From: Porphyrobacter sp.
Lineage (GTDB): Bacteria > Pseudomonadota > Alphaproteobacteria > Sphingomonadales > Sphingomonadaceae
Direction of reading: 5' to 3'
NCBI GenBank assembly: GCA_016125555.1
Contig: WGLN01000011.1
Location: 1-64,000, forward strand
DNA length: 64,000 nt
Shown: positions 43,024 through 51,688 of the stretch, in pieces
Position numbering within the stretch: the stretch's first letter is position 1
Layout: each line of letters begins with the position of its first letter
Made by a program: the position numbers and the translations under genes
The notes under the pieces: generated by a model
What the model was told of the DNA's origin: nothing
Seen by the model: only the letters and a program-made list of their open reading frames with translations
The model's database searches: none

Positions 43024-44064
43024 ATGCGTGGATCGGGCGGCGGCAGGTGGTTCGGGGCAGGGTGCTGCGCCGCGCTCGCGCTGCTGGCGGCCGGCTGCGG
43101 CGCCCGTGCGCCGGTCTCGCAGGCGCCGCTCACCGCCGCCAACTTCGCCACGGAGCGCACTTGCACGCCGCCGCCTTCGCGCCCTGTCCACATCCCCGGC
43201 GGGACCTTCGTGATGGGCAGCAGCGCCGTCTATGCCGAGGAAGGCCCCCCGCGCGAGACGCGGCTGGACAGCTTCTGGATCGACCCGCACGAGGTCACCA
43301 ATCGCCAGTTCGCCGAATTCGTCCGCGCCACCGGCTATCGCACCGTGGCGGAAAAGCCCGTCGATCCGGCGCAGTTCGGCGTCCCGGCGGAGCAGATCCC
43401 GGCCTATATGCTCGAACCCGGCTCGGCGGTGTTCACCCCGCCCGAACGCCCGTCGCGCAACTATGCCGACTGGTGGAAATATGTGCCCGGCGCCAGCTGG
43501 AAGAAACCCTATGGCCCCGAGGGCCCCGATGCCGTCCCCGATCAACCGGTGGTGCACCTCGCGTGGGACGACATGCAGGCCTATGCGAAGTGGCGCGGCG
43601 GGCGGCTCCCGACCGAAGCCGAATGGGAATATGCCGCGCGCGCCGGGGCCGTACAATCGGCCAGGCAGCCCGGCCCCGGGCAGGCCAACAGCTGGCAGGG
43701 CGTTTTCCCGGTGGTCAACGAGGCGAGCGACGGCTTCAAGGGCATCGCCCCCGTGGGATGCTTCACGCCCAATGCCTTCGGCCTCTACGACATGGTCGGC
43801 AATGTCTGGGAAGTGACTGCGGATTTCTATCGCCCGGGCCACGATCCCGCCGATCGCGACAATCCGCGTGGTCCGAGCGAGAACGACGCCTATGACCCCC
43901 TCAATCCGGGCTTCGTCAGCCACGTGATGAAGGGTGGCAGCTATCTGTGTGCACCCAATTACTGCCAACGCTATCGCCCCGAAAGTCGCCAGGGCCGCGA
44001 TCCCGGCTTGGGGGCATCGAATGTCGGGTTCCGGCTGGTCTACGACCGGCCAGACGAACCCTAG
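43024..44064 (+). CDS. formylglycine-generating enzyme (SUMF1 family), lipoprotein
   Basis: The 346-residue protein has a lipoprotein signal (LALLAAGC) and then the FGE-sulfatase fold: PVHIPGGTFVMGSS, DSFWIDPHEVTNRQFAEFV, RLPTEAEWEYAARAG, NAFGLYDMVGNVWEVTADFY. The C-terminal GGSYLCAPNYCQRYR contains both catalytic Cys (309 and 314) of copper-dependent aerobic FGE. It oxidises the sulfatase Cys97 to formylglycine. The lipoprotein signal places it in the periplasm, which is unusual. GGAGG lies eight bases before ATG 43024. It is divergent from the isomerase-sulfatase pair. Confidence 0.87.
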   Translation: MRGSGGGRWFGAGCCAALALLAAGCGARAPVSQAPLTAANFATERTCTPPPSRPVHIPGGTFVMGSSAVYAEEGPPRETRLDSFWIDPHEVTNRQFAEFVRATGYRTVAEKPVDPAQFGVPAEQIPAYMLEPGSAVFTPPERPSRNYADWWKYVPGASWKKPYGPEGPDAVPDQPVVHLAWDDMQAYAKWRGGRLPTEAEWEYAARAGAVQSARQPGPGQANSWQGVFPVVNEASDGFKGIAPVGCFTPNAFGLYDMVGNVWEVTADFYRPGHDPADRDNPRGPSENDAYDPLNPGFVSHVMKGGSYLCAPNYCQRYRPESRQGRDPGLGASNVGFRLVYDRPDEP

Positions 44065-44129
44065 CGCAGGCGAGGGGCAGCCCACCGCGGTCCACCGGCA
44101 GGCCGGGAACCCGACAGGCGCGCCGAGGG

Positions 44130-44171
44130 TTGCGATCGGCACGATCCCTCCTACATACCCCCTGTGGGTAT
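44130..44171 (+). promoter_or_regulatory. csoR promoter with CsoR-type operator
   Basis: ATACCC (44155-44160) and GGGTAT (44166-44171) flank CCTGT, the G/C-tract palindrome typical of CsoR/RcnR-family operators. It overlaps the -10 of a candidate promoter: TTGCGA (44130-44135), 16 bases, TACATA (44152-44157). It lies 20 bases before the csoR start, so autoregulation is likely. Confidence 0.65.
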
Positions 44172-44190
44172 CGTCAGGAGCGCGGTGGAA

Positions 44191-44463
44191 ATGAACGAGA
44201 ACACCAGGGCCAAGGTGCAGCGTCTGAACCGCATCGCCGGTCAGGTGCGCGGCGTGGCGCAGATGATCGAGGATGATCGCTACTGCATCGACATCCTTCA
44301 CCAGATCGCCGCGATCAAGGCCGCACTCGCCAAGGTCGAGAGCCAGGTGCTCAAGGATCACGCCGCCTGCTGCGTCGCCGAGGCGATCGCCAGCGGCGAT
44401 GCCGCCGAACAGCGCGCCAAGTTCGAGGAACTGGTCGATCTCCTTGAACGCACCCGCAAGTAA
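44191..44463 (+). CDS. csoR: CsoR-type copper-sensing repressor
   Basis: The 90-residue all-helical protein belongs to the CsoR/RcnR family (NRIAGQVRGVAQMIEDDRYC and HQIAAIKAALAKVESQVLKDH). The metal ligands Cys32, His57 and Cys61 have the spacing of the Cu(I) triad of CsoR (25 and 4), not the nickel or formaldehyde set of RcnR/FrmR. ATG 44191 is chosen over the GTG at 44164, which lies inside the operator. It likely represses itself and the next gene, 14 bases downstream. Confidence 0.87.
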   Translation: MNENTRAKVQRLNRIAGQVRGVAQMIEDDRYCIDILHQIAAIKAALAKVESQVLKDHAACCVAEAIASGDAAEQRAKFEELVDLLERTRK

Positions 44464-44477
44464 GCCGAGGACGAGAG

Positions 44478-45221
44478 ATGAAACAGCCCCGCACCGCCCG
44501 CCTCTATCGCATGGTCATGCCCGACCATGTCTGCCCCTATGGCATCAAGTCGAAGTGGCTGCTCGAGCGCGAGGGCTTCGCGGTCGAGGATCATCACCTC
44601 ACCACCCGCGAGGAGACCGATGCCTTCAAGGAAGAGCACGCGGTCAAGACCACGCCGCAGACCTTCATCGGCACCGCACGGATCGGCGGATACACCGATC
44701 TCGCCGCGCATTTCGGCAAGCCGGTGACCCGCGAGGGCACCACCTACCGTCCGGTCCTCGTCCTGTTCGCGCTGATGGCGCTGCTCGCGATCGGCGCGGC
44801 GCACCTTGCCACCGGGCAGTGGCTTTCGGTGCTCGCGGCCGAATGGTTCGTCAGCTTTACGATGGTCGGGCTTGCCTACCTGAAGCTGCGCGATGTCGAG
44901 AGCTTCTCGACCATGTTCCTCAATTACGACCTGCTGGCGAAACGCTGGGTGCCCTATGGCTATGTCTATCCCTATGCCGAGGGGCTGGCAGGCGTGCTGA
45001 TGACCGCGCACGTGCTCGACTGGCTGTCGATCCCGGTCGCGCTGTTCATCGGCACCGTGGGGGCGGCGAGCGTGCTGAAGGCGGTCTATATCGACCGGCG
45101 CGAGCTCAAGTGCGCCTGCGTGGGCGGCGACAGCAACGTGCCGCTGGGCTTCGTGTCGCTGACCGAGAACCTGTTCATGATCGGCATGGCGCTGTGGATG
45201 CTCGCCGGATGGGGGCGCTGA
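44478..45221 (+). CDS. glutaredoxin-like domain fused to MauE/DoxX-like membrane domain
   Basis: Residues 1-80 are glutaredoxin-like (MVMPDHVCPYGIKSKWLLEREGFAVEDHHL, TTPQTFIGTARIGGYTDL). The active site reads CPYG with a single Cys. Residues 90-247 hold four membrane helices with a late CACVGGDSNVPLGFVSLTENLFM, as in MauE-type proteins. It follows csoR and shares its operator, so it is likely copper-induced. A role in keeping membrane or periplasmic thiols or copper in the right state is inference. Confidence 0.8.
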   Translation: MKQPRTARLYRMVMPDHVCPYGIKSKWLLEREGFAVEDHHLTTREETDAFKEEHAVKTTPQTFIGTARIGGYTDLAAHFGKPVTREGTTYRPVLVLFALMALLAIGAAHLATGQWLSVLAAEWFVSFTMVGLAYLKLRDVESFSTMFLNYDLLAKRWVPYGYVYPYAEGLAGVLMTAHVLDWLSIPVALFIGTVGAASVLKAVYIDRRELKCACVGGDSNVPLGFVSLTENLFMIGMALWMLAGWGR

Positions 45222-45352
45222 TCCGGGAAGCGCCGCCGCGTGGTTGCGCCCGGCAAGGAATTTGCGCTGTTTGCCAGCCCCCTCGGGTCTAATCTTAACT
45301 TCGGGTTTACCATTCGAACATAGTCTGCGCCGGCGCACAGAAGGCGGGGGTT

Positions 45353-46387
45353 ATGCAGACGTTCCAGACATCACCGGAGATGCCCGAGCTTTCGGTGGTC
45401 ATCCCCGTCTACAACGAGGAGGCCGTCCTCGACGTCCTCATCGAGCGTGTCGTGGGAGCGAGCGCCGCGCTTTTCGATAAGCGCTTCGAACTCATCCTCG
45501 TCAACGACGGCTCCAGGGACGGCAGCTGGGAGGCGATCTGCCGCCACGCCGATCGCGACCCGCGGGTCGTCGGGCTCAACCTGTCGCGCAACCACGGCCA
45601 CCAGCTCGCGCTCACCGCCGGGCTCTGCCACGCGCGCGGCGCGGTGGTCTTCGTGCTCGATGCCGATCTCCAGGACCCGCCCGAACTGCTCGGCCCGATG
45701 CTCGCGAAGCTTCGCGAAGGCTACGACGTCGTCTACGGCCAGCGAACCAAGCGCCACGGCGAGACCGCCTTCAAGCGCGGCACCGCCGCACTGTTCTACC
45801 GGCTGCTGCGCACCATGATCGCAACCGACATTCCGCCGGACACCGGGGATTTCCGGCTCATGACCCGGCGGGTCGTCGACCAGCTCAACGCCATGCCCGA
45901 ACGCTACCGCTTCATCCGCGGAATGGTGAGCTTCGTCGGTTTCAGACAGGCGGCCTTCCCCTACGAGCGCGATGCGCGTTACGCGGGCGAGACCAGCTAT
46001 CCGCTCGGCAAGATGATCGCCTTCGCGCTCGATGCCGTGACCAGCTTTTCGGTCGTTCCCCTGCGCTTCGCCTCGCATCTCGGTCTGCTGTTCGGGATCT
46101 CGGGCTTGCTGGCCCTGTCGTGGATCGTCTGGGCATCGCTGCGGGGCGCCACGGTCGAAGGCTGGGCCAGCCTTGCCGCGCTGATCCTGATCATGGGCAG
46201 TGTGCAACTGATGGTGCTGGGGATCTTCGGGGAATATATTGGCCGGATGTACATGGAGGCCAAGCGGCGTCCCCTGTTCATCGTGTCGGACATTCGCAGC
46301 CAGGCCGGCGCTGTCGGCGGCGCGGCCGACAGTCCGGTGGCGCGCATGGAAGAGAAACTGCACGAGGCCTTCCGTGCCGCCAGCTGA
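45353..46387 (+). CDS. GT2 glycosyltransferase with two membrane helices (DPM1/GtrB-like)
   Basis: The 344-residue protein has the GT2 pattern: LSVVIPVYNEEAVLDVLIERV, FELILVNDGSRDGSWE, LDADLQDPPE and DTGDFRLMTRRVVDQ, followed by two C-terminal membrane segments. This layout is that of polyprenyl-phosphate sugar synthases (GtrB, DPM1, ArnC). It makes an undecaprenyl-phosphate sugar on the cytoplasmic side. It is the first gene of a tightly packed plus-strand run including a GtrA flippase. A TTAA-N7-TTTA stretch (45295-45309) lies upstream and might be a weak CtrA box. Confidence 0.88.
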   Translation: MQTFQTSPEMPELSVVIPVYNEEAVLDVLIERVVGASAALFDKRFELILVNDGSRDGSWEAICRHADRDPRVVGLNLSRNHGHQLALTAGLCHARGAVVFVLDADLQDPPELLGPMLAKLREGYDVVYGQRTKRHGETAFKRGTAALFYRLLRTMIATDIPPDTGDFRLMTRRVVDQLNAMPERYRFIRGMVSFVGFRQAAFPYERDARYAGETSYPLGKMIAFALDAVTSFSVVPLRFASHLGLLFGISGLLALSWIVWASLRGATVEGWASLAALILIMGSVQLMVLGIFGEYIGRMYMEAKRRPLFIVSDIRSQAGAVGGAADSPVARMEEKLHEAFRAAS

Positions 46388-47063
46388 ATTCGACGCCTAT
46401 GTCGACGACTATGACGCGCAGCACGCCGCATCGGTGCGGCTGAGCGGGGAGAGTCCCGATTTCTTCGCGGCGCACAAGGCGGCCTTGACGGCCCGGCTCG
46501 TGTCCGAGGCGGGTCTCGATCCGCTGCGCATCATGGATTTCGGGGCGGGCCGCGGCAATTGCGTCGCGCATCTGCAGCGCGCCTTTCCGCAGGCGTCGCT
46601 CACCTGCCTCGATGTCTCGGCCCGCTCGCTGACCCATTGCGAAGCGCGCGCGGTCAGGCCGGTCGAAACGGTGGTTTACGACGGCCGGCACCTGCCCTTC
46701 GCTGCCGGGAGCTTCGATCTCGTCTTCACCGCCTGCGTGTTCCACCACATCCCGGAGGGCGATCATGTCGACTTGCTGCGGGAGATCCGCCGCAGCCTCG
46801 CGCCGCGGGGGCGCTTCGTCCTGTTCGAGCACAATCCGCGCAATCCGCTGACCCGGCGGGCGGTCCGCAATTGTCCGTTCGATCGCAACGCGGTGCTGAT
46901 CGATGCGACCGAGATGCGCAGACGGATGCACGCCGCCGGGTTCGAACAGGTCGCGCTGCGCTTTACCATGTTCTTCCCGGCCATGCTGGCGCCACTGCGC
47001 CCGCTGGAAAGCAGGCTCGGGTGGTTGCCGCTGGGCGCCCAATACTGCCTCGTCGCCGCGTGA
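46374..47063 (+). CDS. class I SAM-dependent methyltransferase
   Basis: The 229-residue protein has the SAM-binding IMDFGAGRGNCVAHLQRAFP, then LTCLDVSARSL and LVFTACVFHHIPEGD, typical of class I methyltransferases. GTG 46374 is chosen; it overlaps the GT2 gene end by 14 bases and gives the natural fold length. It would methylate a sugar or lipid carrier product of the cluster. The substrate is unknown. Confidence 0.82.
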   Translation: MPPAEFDAYVDDYDAQHAASVRLSGESPDFFAAHKAALTARLVSEAGLDPLRIMDFGAGRGNCVAHLQRAFPQASLTCLDVSARSLTHCEARAVRPVETVVYDGRHLPFAAGSFDLVFTACVFHHIPEGDHVDLLREIRRSLAPRGRFVLFEHNPRNPLTRRAVRNCPFDRNAVLIDATEMRRRMHAAGFEQVALRFTMFFPAMLAPLRPLESRLGWLPLGAQYCLVAA

Positions 47064-47067
47064 CGCG

Positions 47068-47451
47068 ATGTCCGGGCAATTTGCACGTTTCCTGCTGACC
47101 GGCTTTGCCAACTCGGCCCTGGGCTGGGCGATCATCCTCGCCTGCCTGTGGGCAGGCGCGGGCGGCCTTGCTGCGAACATGGCAGGCTACGGGGCGGGGC
47201 TGGCCTTGTCCTTCACGCTCAATCGCCGCTTCGTCTTCGGGGTCACGGGGGACGTTTCTGGCAGGGAGGTGATGACCTTCCTGTTCGTCTTCCTCATCGC
47301 CTACGGGGCCAATCTTGCCGTTCTGCTGGTCGCCCAGCCGATCGCGGGCGATGCCAGCATTGTCGCGCAGGTCCCCGCGGTCGCGACCTATGTCCTGACG
47401 TTCTTCCTGCTGTCCCGGCGTTTCGTCTTCAGGCGCGAGGGTGCCCGGTGA
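47068..47451 (+). CDS. GtrA family membrane protein (undecaprenyl-phosphate-sugar flippase)
   Basis: The 127-residue protein has four membrane helices and the GtrA patterns FARFLLTGFANSALGW, LSFTLNRRFVF and the closing TYVLTFFLLSRRFVF. It is thought to flip the polyprenyl-linked sugar to the periplasm. It starts four bases after the methyltransferase and overlaps the following gene as GTGA. Confidence 0.88.
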   Translation: MSGQFARFLLTGFANSALGWAIILACLWAGAGGLAANMAGYGAGLALSFTLNRRFVFGVTGDVSGREVMTFLFVFLIAYGANLAVLLVAQPIAGDASIVAQVPAVATYVLTFFLLSRRFVFRREGAR

Positions 47452-49031
47452 TTATCGCCGGCTCCCCTGCCGCTTTCGGGCGGGCCTTCGCTGCGCGGGG
47501 CGGCGAGTGGCTCGACACCCGGACGGCTTTCGTGCTGCTGTGCGCCGCCGCCATCGCTCCCTTGCTGTTCGTCGGTTTTCCCCCGCTGGTCGATCTTTAC
47601 GGCCACCTCGGGCGCTATGCGGTCCAGACCGACCTTGCGAACCGGCCGATGCTCCAGCAGTTCTATTCCTTCGATTGGCAGCTGATCGGCAACCTCGGAG
47701 CCGACCTCCTCGTAGAGGTGCTGCACCGCTGGTTCGGCCTGGAAGGCGCAACGCGTCTCGTCGTGATCGCGACTCAGGCGCTCGCGGCCGGGGCGATCCT
47801 GCTTGCCAGCCGCGAGCTTCACGGCCGCATCACCCCCTTCGCGATTGCCGCACTGCCGCTCATCTACGGCCTGCCGTTCAATTACGGCTTTCTGAACTTC
47901 TCGCTCAGCATGGCGCTCGGGCTGCTCGCCTTCGTGGTCTGGCTGCGCCTCGGCCGCCAAGAACGGGTCACGGCGCAGCGCCTGTTCCTTGCGGTCGCGG
48001 GCGTCGCGATCTGGGTCTGTCACGCCTATGGCTGGGCCTTCCTCGGCCTGCTGTGCGGGTCGAGCGTGCTGGCGCAGGTCATCGCGGCCAGAGCGTCCCC
48101 GATCGCCGCCATCAAGCGCATCCTCGCGTCCTGTTGGCCGCTGCTGCTCCCGCTCGCGCCGATGATCGTCTGGCGTTCCGAGACCGGCGGGCTCGACGTC
48201 ATGGGCTGGTCCTTCGCGGTCAAGGTGCAGTGGCTCGTCTCGCTTTTCCGAATCCGCTGGGTCGTCCCGGACATCGCTTCGGTGGTCGCCGTCTTCTGCC
48301 TGATCTACTGGGCGATGCGGGAGAAGAACGTGCGCTTCGACCGGCGCATGAGCATCGCGGCACTGCTCTCGTTCCTGTGCTACGCCGCCCTGCCCAGACA
48401 GGTGTTCGGCTCGATGTTCGCCGATGTGCGGCTGGTGCCCTACATCCTGATCACGGTCCTGCTGGCGATCTCTCCGCGCGGGATCGAGGCGCGCACGCTG
48501 CGGGTCCTCGGCCTGGTCGCCGCCGCGTTCTTCCTCGGCCGCATGGCGGTGACCGGCGCGTCCTATGTCGCGCAGGAAGCCAAGGTGGACGCGGTTCTGC
48601 CGGCGTTGAACGACATCCCCGAAGGCGCGCGCGTCGCCGTTTTCGCCACCGTTCCGTGCCGGGCGCGGTGGGAGCTCCCGGTGCTTTCCCACATGGGCGG
48701 GGTCGCGCTTGCCCGCCGCAGCGTCTTCGTCAACAATCTGTGGCAGGCACCCGGCGCGAACCTGCTGCGCGTGCACTACCCCATCGCCGCCCCTTTCGAG
48801 CACGACCCCTCCCAGAACGTCTACGCCGAGAGCTGCGACGCCGCTGCCTTCCCGACGCTTGCGGCATCGCTTGCCAAGCTGCCCCGCGCGGCCTTCACCA
48901 ATGTCTGGATCACGGGTCCGCTGCCACGCGATTTCGCGGTGCCGCAGGACCTCAGGCCGCTGCGCCGCGCCGGCGAGAGCATCCTCTTCGCGGTCGAGAA
49001 GCCGCGCGCCCAACCCCAGCCGGGAACGTGA
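47448..49031 (+). CDS. polytopic membrane protein, possible GT-C glycosyltransferase
   Basis: The 527-residue protein has about ten predicted membrane helices. An early periplasmic loop contains FPPLVDLYGHLGRYAVQTD and a C-terminal soluble part is present. The early Asp in the first loop is the usual catalytic position of GT-C enzymes. No family was recognised. GTG 47448 overlaps the GtrA stop. In the context (GT2, GtrA) it is the likely periplasmic sugar transferase, but this is inference. Confidence 0.65.
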   Translation: MIIAGSPAAFGRAFAARGGEWLDTRTAFVLLCAAAIAPLLFVGFPPLVDLYGHLGRYAVQTDLANRPMLQQFYSFDWQLIGNLGADLLVEVLHRWFGLEGATRLVVIATQALAAGAILLASRELHGRITPFAIAALPLIYGLPFNYGFLNFSLSMALGLLAFVVWLRLGRQERVTAQRLFLAVAGVAIWVCHAYGWAFLGLLCGSSVLAQVIAARASPIAAIKRILASCWPLLLPLAPMIVWRSETGGLDVMGWSFAVKVQWLVSLFRIRWVVPDIASVVAVFCLIYWAMREKNVRFDRRMSIAALLSFLCYAALPRQVFGSMFADVRLVPYILITVLLAISPRGIEARTLRVLGLVAAAFFLGRMAVTGASYVAQEAKVDAVLPALNDIPEGARVAVFATVPCRARWELPVLSHMGGVALARRSVFVNNLWQAPGANLLRVHYPIAAPFEHDPSQNVYAESCDAAAFPTLAASLAKLPRAAFTNVWITGPLPRDFAVPQDLRPLRRAGESILFAVEKPRAQPQPGT

Positions 49032-49041
49032 AGCCGTGGAC

Positions 49042-50544
49042 ATGATCAAATCCTCCCCGGTGATCGCCTGGGTGACGCGGCAGATCGCCTATTCCCCGCC
49101 GATCTCTCCGCCGCGGCCGGTGCGCGGCTTCGGCTTGGCGGTGTTCCTGGCGATCTTCATCCTGCTGAGCGGCTTCGGCGATGCCTTGCTCAACGATCCC
49201 GATTCCTACTGGCACATCCATGTCGGCCGGGTGATCTGGAACGAGGGGCGCTTCCCGGTCGCCGACCAGTGGTCCTACACGGTCACGGGCAGCCCGTGGA
49301 TCGCCAAGGAATGGCTCTCCCAGATCATCCTTGCCGCTGCCGATGCGCTGGGCGGCCCGACCGCGGTGGCGATGGTCGCCGCAGCCGCCATCGCGGGGGC
49401 CTTCGGCCTGCTCGCGGCGGCGGCGGCGAGCCGGATGGGAACCCTGCCCGCGCTGATCCTCGTCGCCATCGTCTTCGCGCTGACCGCAGGCCACATGCTC
49501 GCGCGGCCGCATGCCTTCGCCTTCCTTCCCATGGTGGCGACGGGATTGCTGCTGACCCGGGCCGCCGAGGAGGCGCGCGCACCGAGCCCGTGGCTCATCC
49601 CGGTGGTGGCGCTGTGGGCCAATCTGCACGGCTCCTTCCTGCTGGTGTTCGGCCTGCTCGCGGCGCTGATGGTCGAGGCGGTCGTGCGCGCCGAGCCCGA
49701 CCGGCGCCGCCGGGTCGCGCTGGGCTGGCTCGGCATCGGAGCGCTGTGTGCCCTGGCGCCGCTCGTCCATCCCTATGGTCCCGGCGTCTATTCGGCGGCC
49801 TTCGGAGTCCTCGGGATCGAGGGGATCGACAAGGGCATCTTCGAGTGGAAGGCGGAGGACTTCGGCACGCTCTCGGCGATGCAGGTGGTGGTGTTCGGCG
49901 GTTTCGCCGCGCTCGCGCTCCATCCCGTGCGCCTGCCGCTCATCCGGACCGCGCTGCTGGTGGTCTTCGCCTACATGGCGCTCACCCACATCCGCCACGC
50001 GGCGGTCTTCGGGTTCCTTGGCGCGGTGATGCTGATCACGCCGATCGGCGCCCTGCTCGACCGGCCGCAGCCAGCGAGCGAGGGACGTGGCTGGCCGAAA
50101 ATCGCGGCGGGGCTTGCCGCAATCGCGCTCGCCCTCGGCATCGTCAACGCCACCATCCGTCCGCTCGCTCCGCCGGCCAACATCCAGCCCGTCGCCGCGC
50201 TTGCCGCCGCGCGGGCGGCCGGCGTGAAGGGGCAGGTCTTCAACGCCTATGGCTTCGGCGGCTATCTCATCGCGCAGGGCGTGCCGACCTTCATCGACGG
50301 CCGGACCGAGCTTTATGGCGGGAAGCGGCTCGCCCGCTATCTGGCCGCTGCCGATGTCGATTCGCTCGAGGCGCTAGATGCAATCCTCAAGGATCGGCGG
50401 ATCGGCTGGACCTTGCTGCCGCCGGGCCTTCGCGCCGTGGACGTGCTCGACCGAACCCCCGGTTGGCGGCGCATCTATGCCGATGACATCGCGGTGGTCC
50501 ATGTCCGCGAGCCTGCCGCGGGGCGGGAACAGCCGCCGGGCTAA
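49042..50544 (+). CDS. polytopic membrane protein, possible second GT-C glycosyltransferase
   Basis: The 500-residue protein has about ten predicted membrane helices. The first loop carries LLNDPDSYWHIHVGRVIWNEGRFPVADQWSYT with Asp residues and is followed by PWIAKEWLSQ, resembling the early loop of GT-C proteins. A C-terminal soluble part (FNAYGFGGYLIAQGVPTFIDGRTELYGG) follows. ATG 49042 is used, 10 bases after the previous gene, with GTG 49036 as an alternative. Function is inferred only from the cluster. Confidence 0.65.
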   Translation: MIKSSPVIAWVTRQIAYSPPISPPRPVRGFGLAVFLAIFILLSGFGDALLNDPDSYWHIHVGRVIWNEGRFPVADQWSYTVTGSPWIAKEWLSQIILAAADALGGPTAVAMVAAAAIAGAFGLLAAAAASRMGTLPALILVAIVFALTAGHMLARPHAFAFLPMVATGLLLTRAAEEARAPSPWLIPVVALWANLHGSFLLVFGLLAALMVEAVVRAEPDRRRRVALGWLGIGALCALAPLVHPYGPGVYSAAFGVLGIEGIDKGIFEWKAEDFGTLSAMQVVVFGGFAALALHPVRLPLIRTALLVVFAYMALTHIRHAAVFGFLGAVMLITPIGALLDRPQPASEGRGWPKIAAGLAAIALALGIVNATIRPLAPPANIQPVAALAAARAAGVKGQVFNAYGFGGYLIAQGVPTFIDGRTELYGGKRLARYLAAADVDSLEALDAILKDRRIGWTLLPPGLRAVDVLDRTPGWRRIYADDIAVVHVREPAAGREQPPG

Positions 50545-50555
50545 GCCGCCCGGCG
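50534..50555. terminator. hairpin between convergent genes, possible bidirectional terminator
   Basis: An 8-base stem CGCCGGGC (50534-50541) / GCCCGGCG (50548-50555) encloses the stop codon of the plus-strand gene. No T run follows, so intrinsic termination is uncertain. It lies just before the end of the convergent GT2 gene (50564). Confidence 0.35.
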
Positions 50556-50563
50556 CCTGCGCG

Positions 50564-51688
50564 TCACTTGCGCCGCCAGGTCAGCCACGAAGTGGCAGCA
50601 TAGTTCCACACCGACCCGACAGCCGCGCCCGCCAGGCCCGACACCCACCAGGGCCACGCATCCGCGAACAGCATCGCGCCCAGGCCGACATTGGCGAAGG
50701 CGCCCAGGCTGCAGGCGCCGCAGAAGCTCAGCCAGCCGGTCACCCATCTCCAGCCGCTGAGGCTGCGGTCGCGATAGGTGAGGGCGTTGTTGAGCGTGAA
50801 ATTGAAGGTCATCGCGCTCAGCGTCGCGAGCGCCTGCGCGAGAGAGAACCCCAAGCCGGCGAGGTTCAGGCCGAGCCCCAGCACAGACAGGTGAACGAGG
50901 GTGCCGACCAGCCCGACCGCGCCGAACATCAGCAGCTTCACGGGAACGACGTGCCCGACCAGCTTGTCGACCAGCAGTTCCCCGTATTCGAGGATCGCCG
51001 CGCCATCGAGCTTGGATTCGCCTGCGCTCCGGGTGCGGAAGCGATAGGGGATCTCGGCAGTCGGGATCGCGCTGTGGTGGGAGGCGATGATGTCGAGGAG
51101 GATCTTGTAGCCGCGCTGCGACAGGCGCGGGGCGATATCGAGAAACAGGTCCCGGCGAATCGCGAAGAAACCGCTCATCGGGTCGCTGACCCGGGTTTTC
51201 ATCACGCTCGATGCGGCCCAGGTGGCGAAGCGGCTGATCCTGATGCGATGCGCGACCCATTCCCCGACCGAGCCGCCCTGCGCATAGCGGGTGCCGATCG
51301 CGAGTTCCGCCTCGCCGTTCATCACGGCACCGAGCAGGTCGGGCAGGATCGTCTCGTCGTGCTGCAGATCGCCGTCGATCACCGCGACCACCGGAGCGAC
51401 TGTCGCGAGAAAGCCCTCGGTCACGGCAGAGGACAGGCCGCGGCGATTGATCCGGCGCACCAGCCGCACGCGCTGGTCGCATAGGGCGATGGACTCCACA
51501 AGTTCGACGGTTCCGTCGGTCGAGCCGTCGTCGACGAACAGGATTTCGGCGTTCACGCCCTGCAAGACGTCCCATAGCCTTTCGAGCAGGGGGACGATGT
51601 TGTCGTGTTCGTTGAGGATCGGAACGATCACCGCAGCTTCCAGCCGGGTGCGGGAAGCGGTGAAGTCCTCGGCCTTGAAAGCGTACAT
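50564..51688 (-). CDS. GT2 glycosyltransferase fused to a GtrA domain
   Basis: The 374-residue protein has an N-terminal GT2 domain (AAVIVPILNEHDNIVPLLERLW, AEILFVDDGSTDG, VIDGDLQHDETILP, DPMSGFFAIRRDLF). From about residue 245 it has four helices of the GtrA type (VKLLMFGAVGLVGTLVHLSVL, NFTLNNALTYRDRSL). Synthesis and flipping of a polyprenyl sugar are thus combined in one chain. It faces the gtr-like cluster tail to tail. The upstream gap to 51914 has no gene. Confidence 0.88.
   Translation of the reverse strand: MYAFKAEDFTASRTRLEAAVIVPILNEHDNIVPLLERLWDVLQGVNAEILFVDDGSTDGTVELVESIALCDQRVRLVRRINRRGLSSAVTEGFLATVAPVVAVIDGDLQHDETILPDLLGAVMNGEAELAIGTRYAQGGSVGEWVAHRIRISRFATWAASSVMKTRVSDPMSGFFAIRRDLFLDIAPRLSQRGYKILLDIIASHHSAIPTAEIPYRFRTRSAGESKLDGAAILEYGELLVDKLVGHVVPVKLLMFGAVGLVGTLVHLSVLGLGLNLAGLGFSLAQALATLSAMTFNFTLNNALTYRDRSLSGWRWVTGWLSFCGACSLGAFANVGLGAMLFADAWPWWVSGLAGAAVGSVWNYAATSWLTWRRK

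Noticed and set aside
45295..45309. TTAA-N7-TTTA as a CtrA box upstream of the GT2 gene
   Set aside because: It differs from TTAA-N7-TTAA by one base and occurs once. It is mentioned in the GT2 entry but too weak to list.
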